From Leuconostocaceae bacterium ESL0958 (GTDB lineage Bacteria > Bacillota > Bacilli > Lactobacillales > Lactobacillaceae), in assembly GCA_029433265.1 (NCBI GenBank), contig JAQTHT010000014.1, positions 1 through 38,078 on the forward strand: a stretch of 38,078 bases of DNA, in the 5' to 3' direction. Shown in pieces: positions 35,123-38,078 of the stretch (the first letter of the stretch is position 1; each line of letters opens with the position of its first letter). Made by a program: the position numbers and the translations under genes. The notes under the pieces are model-generated. The model was not told where the DNA came from. It did no database searches and saw only the letters and a program-made list of their open reading frames with translations.

Positions 35123-35453
35123 ATTTGACCTGATTGATGTAGCGAATCAGTTCGGGAACTAAATAGTGTTCTTGTTGGCTGTTTTCATCTGCAATGATTA
35201 GTTGCCCGGCCTTCGTTTGCCGGAGTGGACCATAAAAGTCCTGAATATTTTCCCGGTCAAAGCCGAAGTTCATCTGAACCTGCACACTTTTGGAGCTGTT
35301 GACGGCCATTTCCAGCCGGTCGATTAGCTCTGCAACACCGAGTTCCCTTTTGAGGGGAACTACTTTAAAATGATCTTTGACTGCCGTGAACTTTTGCTTC
35401 ACCACTGCCCAAAGGGAATTGGTTAGCATTGGCTGTTCGAGGTTGATTTGCAT
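35121..35453 (-). CDS. Small SOS-regulated protein, possibly YolD-like
   Basis: 110 residues. ATG 35453 is chosen because AAGGAGG lies eight bases upstream on the minus strand; longer in-frame starts would begin before the promoter's own transcript. The C-terminal half (about 45-108) has the order helix (VAELIDRLEMAVNSS), strand (KSVQVQMNF), loop with PLRQ, strand (QLIIADE), and YLVPELIRYI, resembling the end of YolD-like proteins, which are often encoded beside UmuC-type polymerases in Firmicutes. The match is weak by eye. No polymerase gene is near. A canonical LexA box sits exactly between its -35 and -10, so DNA-damage control is well supported even though the protein's job is not. Confidence 0.75.
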   Translation of the reverse strand: MQINLEQPMLTNSLWAVVKQKFTAVKDHFKVVPLKRELGVAELIDRLEMAVNSSKSVQVQMNFGFDRENIQDFYGPLRQTKAGQLIIADENSQQEHYLVPELIRYINQVK

Positions 35454-35490
35454 ATCCAGTGCCTCCTTGAAAGCGATAACTGTTAAATTC

Positions 35491-35519
35491 AGTATACGAA
35501 CAAAAGTTCGATAAAACAA
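35491..35519 (-). promoter_or_regulatory. LexA-controlled promoter of the small SOS gene
   Basis: On the minus strand: -35 TTGTTT (35519-35514), a 17-base spacer and -10 TATACT (35496-35491). The spacer contains CGAACTTTTGTTCG (35510-35497), a perfect GAAC-N4-GTTC palindrome that matches the Gram-positive LexA/DinR box core. LexA bound here would block RNA polymerase. Confidence 0.88.
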
Positions 35520-35584
35520 GACGAACAAGTCGTTAATTTTTGGTAAAGCAGTCTGATAGCCTATCGAAAAGCCGTTTTATGGGG

Positions 35585-35598
35585 CGAACAAAAGTTCT
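35585..35598. promoter_or_regulatory. Second LexA-type box, upstream of gmk
   Basis: CGAACAAAAGTTCT has the same GAAC-N4-GTTC core and the same AAAA spacer as the first box. Its centre is 88 bp from the first and about 57 bp before the expected gmk start site, outside the gmk -35. It may help repress the minus-strand gene by looping or act on gmk. Confidence 0.75.
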
Positions 35599-35613
35599 AA
35601 TGGCGGCCTTTCA

Positions 35614-35642
35614 TTGAATTGAGGGGTATTTTCTGGTAAAAT
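35614..35642 (+). promoter_or_regulatory. Promoter of the gmk operon
   Basis: TTGAAT (35614-35619), 17 bases, TAAAAT (35637-35642) with a TG extension. Confidence 0.8.
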
Positions 35643-35680
35643 ACTGCCATACTAAATTTCTGTTTTTAAAGAGGATACAC

Positions 35681-36280
35681 ATGACACAACGTGGTTTGTT
35701 AATTGTTCTTTCCGGCCCTTCTGGTGTTGGAAAAGGGACTGTGCGTAAGGCGATTTTCGAAGATGATAGCGTCGATTTTCGCTATTCAATTTCAGCAACA
35801 ACTCGCAAGCCCCGTGAGGGCGAAGTGGATGGCAAAGACTATTTTTTCGTTTCCAAAGAAGAGTTTGAAGAGAAGATTCAAGCTGGCGGTATGCTCGAAT
35901 ATGCGCAGTACGTTGATAACTATTACGGTACGCCAAAAGCTTTTATTGACGACACGTTAGCCTCAGGCCGAGATGTTTTCCTCGAAATTGATGTGCAGGG
36001 TGCCCTTCAGGTCAAGTCGAAGATGCCAGAAGGGGTTTACATCTTCCTAACGCCACCTGATATTAAAAACCTGCGCGCGCGACTAGAAGGCCGGGGGACT
36101 GATTCGCCAGAGGTGATTGAAAAGCGGGTTGCCGCTGCCCGGGACGAGTTGAAGAAGATGATTAACTACGATTACGCAGTGGAGAATGATGTCGTCGAAG
36201 CAGCAGTGGCCCGCATTATGGCTATCATCAAAGCAGAACGGCTCCGTGTGAGCCGCGTCCTAGCAGAAATTGCAGACTAA
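35681..36280 (+). CDS. gmk: Guanylate kinase
   Basis: 199 residues, standard size. The P-loop is GPSGVGKGT (12-20). The GMP-binding region includes [22 protein letters not shown], and the lid region [13 protein letters not shown] follows. It converts GMP to GDP with ATP. AAAGAGGA precedes ATG. It leads the gmk-rpoZ pair found across Firmicutes; here the following genes are a cyclophilin and an S1 protein, while coaBC and priA, which follow rpoZ in B. subtilis, are absent. Confidence 0.97.
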   Translation: MTQRGLLIVLSGPSGVGKGTVRKAIFEDDSVDFRYSISATTRKPREGEVDGKDYFFVSKEEFEEKIQAGGMLEYAQYVDNYYGTPKAFIDDTLASGRDVFLEIDVQGALQVKSKMPEGVYIFLTPPDIKNLRARLEGRGTDSPEVIEKRVAAARDELKKMINYDYAVENDVVEAAVARIMAIIKAERLRVSRVLAEIAD

Positions 36281-36294
36281 AAGGAGAGTTATCC

Positions 36295-36510
36295 ATGTTA
36301 TTGTATCCATCCGTTGATAAATTATTAGAAAAAGTTGATTCCCGCTATAAGTTAATTGCCTTGGCTTCTAAGCGGGCCCGTGAATTGGATGCGGGCTTGC
36401 CTGCTACCCAAGTGAAATTCAATTCCAGCAAGACAGTGGGACGGGCGCTTGAAGAAATCGAAGCCGGCCACGTGGTCATTAACCCTGTTGTACAAGATAA
36501 CGAGGAATAA
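36295..36510 (+). CDS. rpoZ: RNA polymerase omega subunit
   Basis: 71 residues. The family core is visible: [30 protein letters not shown] and [13 protein letters not shown]. Omega binds the beta' subunit and aids RNA polymerase assembly. It lies 14 bases after gmk, with AAAGGAGAG before ATG, and two bases before the cyclophilin gene. Confidence 0.96.
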   Translation: MLLYPSVDKLLEKVDSRYKLIALASKRARELDAGLPATQVKFNSSKTVGRALEEIEAGHVVINPVVQDNEE

Positions 36511-36512
36511 TC

Positions 36513-37091
36513 ATGACTGATTATCCACAATTGGATGCAGCAGCAGATTTGCCCCGAGTAACGTTACAAACAACGTTAGGGGACATTGAACTGGTGCTCT
36601 TCCCAGAACAGGCACCACTAGCAGTGGAAAATTTTTTGACTCACGCCGAGAATGGTTATTATGATCAGCAGCACTTTCATCGTGTCATTCCAAACTTTAT
36701 GGTGCAAGGCGGCGATCCAGAAGGGACCGGCATGGGTGGCCAAAGCATTTGGGGCAAGCCCTTTGAAGATGAATTTTCCAATCAGCTCTATAATTTTCGC
36801 GGTGCCTTATCAATGGCCAATGCGGGTCCTAATACCAATGGATCGCAGTTTTTCATTGTCCAAGCGCCCGAAGTACCGGAACGGATTTTAAAGATGCTGA
36901 CGCCACTGCCAGAAGAGGTGCAGGCTACTTATCGGGAAGCCGGTGGTACGCCTTGGTTGGATGGTCGGCATACCGTCTTTGGCCAAGTGTTGGCGGGGAT
37001 GGATGTCGTGGATGCGATGACCCGGGTAAAAACAAACCGGTCAGATCAGCCTAAAAAACCAATCGTGATTAAAAAAGTGGTGCTGGCCTAA
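36513..37091 (+). CDS. Cyclophilin-type peptidyl-prolyl isomerase
   Basis: 192 residues, cytoplasmic (no signal). Active-site motifs of cyclophilins are present: FHRVIPNFMVQGGDPEGTG (about 53-71), MANAGPNTNGSQFFI (about 103-117) and a late HTVFGQV. It speeds cis-trans isomerisation of Xaa-Pro bonds. Between about 121 and 150 there is an insert (RILKMLTPLPEEVQATYREAGG) before the final HTVFG, typical of the Lactobacillales form. It is translationally close to rpoZ (two-base gap). Confidence 0.94.
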   Translation: MTDYPQLDAAADLPRVTLQTTLGDIELVLFPEQAPLAVENFLTHAENGYYDQQHFHRVIPNFMVQGGDPEGTGMGGQSIWGKPFEDEFSNQLYNFRGALSMANAGPNTNGSQFFIVQAPEVPERILKMLTPLPEEVQATYREAGGTPWLDGRHTVFGQVLAGMDVVDAMTRVKTNRSDQPKKPIVIKKVVLA

Positions 37092-37124
37092 GGCTATTCA
37101 CCGCTTTTTTACTAGGAGAAACAG

Positions 37125-37520
37125 ATGGCATATCAAATTGGACAAATTGTGACGGGCACGGTAACGGGCGTGCAGGCCTATGGTGGTTTTGTTAAATTAG
37201 ATGCAACGACCCAGGGCCTGGTTCATATTTCGGAGTTGCGCTCGGGGTTAGTCGAAAATATACACAACGAATTAACGGTCGGTGACGAAGTGGAAGTGGT
37301 AATTTTAGATATTGACCAGTACACTGGTAAAATTTCACTCTCCATGCGCCAGGTGGCGCTAATGGCCCTAAAGGATACGCCCATTATTAAAAATATGGCC
37401 ACCCGCCGTTATTTTTGGACGAATTATCACTATAATTTCGGTTTTGAACCAATTGCGCTTGCTTTGCCTGGATGGGTCGAAGAAGCGAGTGCGCGTATTG
37501 AAAAGGAGCAGTCAACATGA
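37125..37520 (+). CDS. S1-domain RNA-binding protein, CvfD/YugI-like
   Basis: 131 residues. The S1 domain covers about 1-75 (GQIVTGTVTGVQAYGGFVKLD, GLVHISEL, VGDEVEVVILDID, KISLSMR). The C-terminal extension ends GFEPIALALPGWVEEA, as in YugI (general stress protein 13) and streptococcal CvfD, which act as post-transcriptional regulators and bind ribosomes or RNA. Its TGA overlaps the ATG of the next gene by four bases, so translation is coupled. Confidence 0.87.
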   Translation: MAYQIGQIVTGTVTGVQAYGGFVKLDATTQGLVHISELRSGLVENIHNELTVGDEVEVVILDIDQYTGKISLSMRQVALMALKDTPIIKNMATRRYFWTNYHYNFGFEPIALALPGWVEEASARIEKEQST

Positions 37521-37894
37521 CAATGGTTGCCGCAACAGTAATTGCCTATCAAAATAACCTGCCTTACTTTCTCGTGAATGACCGCCGGGAAAAAGAACAG
37601 TTTTACATGGTCAAAGTGCACCATCATGAGGAACGGACATCATTGGGAACGATTATGGATGCTTTCAAAGCCATGGGCATTCAAAATTTTGATGATTGGC
37701 GTTTAGGAGAATTATCCACAGTCAAAAATGATAGTGGGGAGTTAACGCCGCTCTATTCCTTTCAGGTGGACGATTTGCAAGCAGTAGAAGATGCTTTGCA
37801 GCATCAACTTGTGTTTAAGTCTGCCGATGATATTGCAGATTTGCTAACAACTTTGCAAACAGAAACATTTACTTCCTTTACTGAGAACGAGTAA
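37517..37894 (+). CDS. Uncharacterised 125-aa protein coupled to the S1 protein
   Basis: No family is recognised with confidence. It starts in the ATGA overlap with the S1 gene, so the two are made together. The N-terminus (MVAATVIAYQNNLPYFLVND) and the run SLGTIMDAFKAMGI then LYSFQVDD recall the beta-alpha-beta order of Nudix proteins, but the Nudix box (GX5EX7REUXEEXGU) is missing. It may be a degenerate Nudix fold or something unrelated. It is soluble, with an acidic C-terminus. It is the last gene of the gmk unit. Confidence 0.8.
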   Translation: MTMVAATVIAYQNNLPYFLVNDRREKEQFYMVKVHHHEERTSLGTIMDAFKAMGIQNFDDWRLGELSTVKNDSGELTPLYSFQVDDLQAVEDALQHQLVFKSADDIADLLTTLQTETFTSFTENE

Positions 37895-38011
37895 AGGGGT
37901 GAATGTTTTTTATTTAAAAAAGACTTATCGAACAAAAAAACGGACAATCGTAAAATCGTAAAAACAAACATCCGCCTTTGTAAAATCGAGCAAGAAAATC
38001 CCAAAAAAAGC

Positions 38012-38040
38012 TTGCCAAGGAAAGGGGAGGTTGGTATATT
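38012..38040 (+). promoter_or_regulatory. Strong promoter at the window edge
   Basis: TTGCCA (38012-38017), 17 bases, TATATT (38035-38040) with a TG extension. An A-rich stretch before it (37910-38010), with the word GTAAAATCG twice, could act as an UP element. The transcript would start near 38047. Confidence 0.75.
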
Positions 38041-38051
38041 AGATATTGTTC

Positions 38052-38078
38052 TCAGCGAGGCAAGGATGCTTCGGCTGA
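38052..38078 (+). other. Hairpin at the 5' end of an unseen transcript
   Basis: TCAGCGAGGCA pairs with TGCTTC-G-GCTGA (11 pairs, one bulged G, one G-U) around an AGGA loop. It starts about five bases after the predicted start site and has no T tract, so it is not a terminator. It may be the 5' stem of a riboswitch or T-box leader, an rRNA leader, or a small RNA; the window ends before this can be decided. Confidence 0.45.

Noticed and set aside
35454-35528. N-terminal extension of the SOS gene to 35528
   Set aside because: The extension would lie over the promoter and LexA box; ATG 35453 has AAGGAGG eight bases upstream.
35521-35534. A third LexA box between the two clear ones
   Set aside because: ACGAACAAGTCGTT keeps only one half-site; the other half is shifted.
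37900-37930. Terminator after the last gene
   Set aside because: Only an A/T stem (TTTTTTA with TAAAAAA) is visible, with no GC pairs, so it is not convincing.

Overview
The window comes from a low-to-mid GC Gram-positive of the Lactobacillaceae. The pointers are a KxYKxGKxW signal peptide on an LPxTG mucin-binding-type adhesin, a SEC10/PgrA-like surface protein, and the yqeG-yqeH-yhbY-yqeK-rsfS-yqeM-tmcAL-yceD block. The Leuconostoc/Fructobacillus/Weissella branch is my best guess from gene content and is not proven. No tRNA, rRNA, insertion sequence, prophage or CRISPR array was found.

Layout. (1) 1-9.2 kb holds two tandem paralogous LPxTG adhesins. The first is cut by the window edge. The second is a 2757-residue protein carrying eight repeats of exactly 822 bp. 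(2) 9.3-11.4 kb holds an APC-type amino acid permease and a small secreted transglycosylase-like protein. (3) 11.5-17.1 kb is a housekeeping block for ribosome assembly and RNA modification; nadD is missing from its usual slot between yhbY and yqeK. (4) 17.2-19 kb is an OmpR-family two-component system whose kinase has almost no extracellular domain. (5) 19-26.6 kb covers protein export and RNA turnover: yidC, a SpoU methyltransferase, secG, rnr, smpB, rny, then two small membrane-linked proteins (DUF948-like and YtxH-like). (6) 26.7-29.5 kb is a coiled-coil, CAP-domain, LPxTG surface protein. (7) 29.5-35.1 kb has rnhC on the minus strand, divergent from cvpA-mutS2 and two unrecognised genes. 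(8) 35.1-35.5 kb is a small minus-strand gene under a clear SOS (LexA) operator. (9) 35.7-37.9 kb is gmk-rpoZ-cyclophilin-S1 protein-unknown. The last 70 bases hold a strong promoter and the start of a structured transcript.

The regulatory DNA is compact and readable. Many promoters have an extended -10 (TGnTATAAT or TGnTAGAAT), several lie inside the end of the preceding gene, one lies inside a terminator hairpin, and one pair of divergent -10 elements forms a palindrome that would make rnhC leaderless. The most interesting leads are the solo SOS-controlled gene at 35.1-35.5 kb with two LexA-type boxes, the indel-free 8 x 822 bp adhesin array with its tandem paralogue, the rnhC/cvpA palindromic promoter, and the uncharacterised gene pair behind mutS2.
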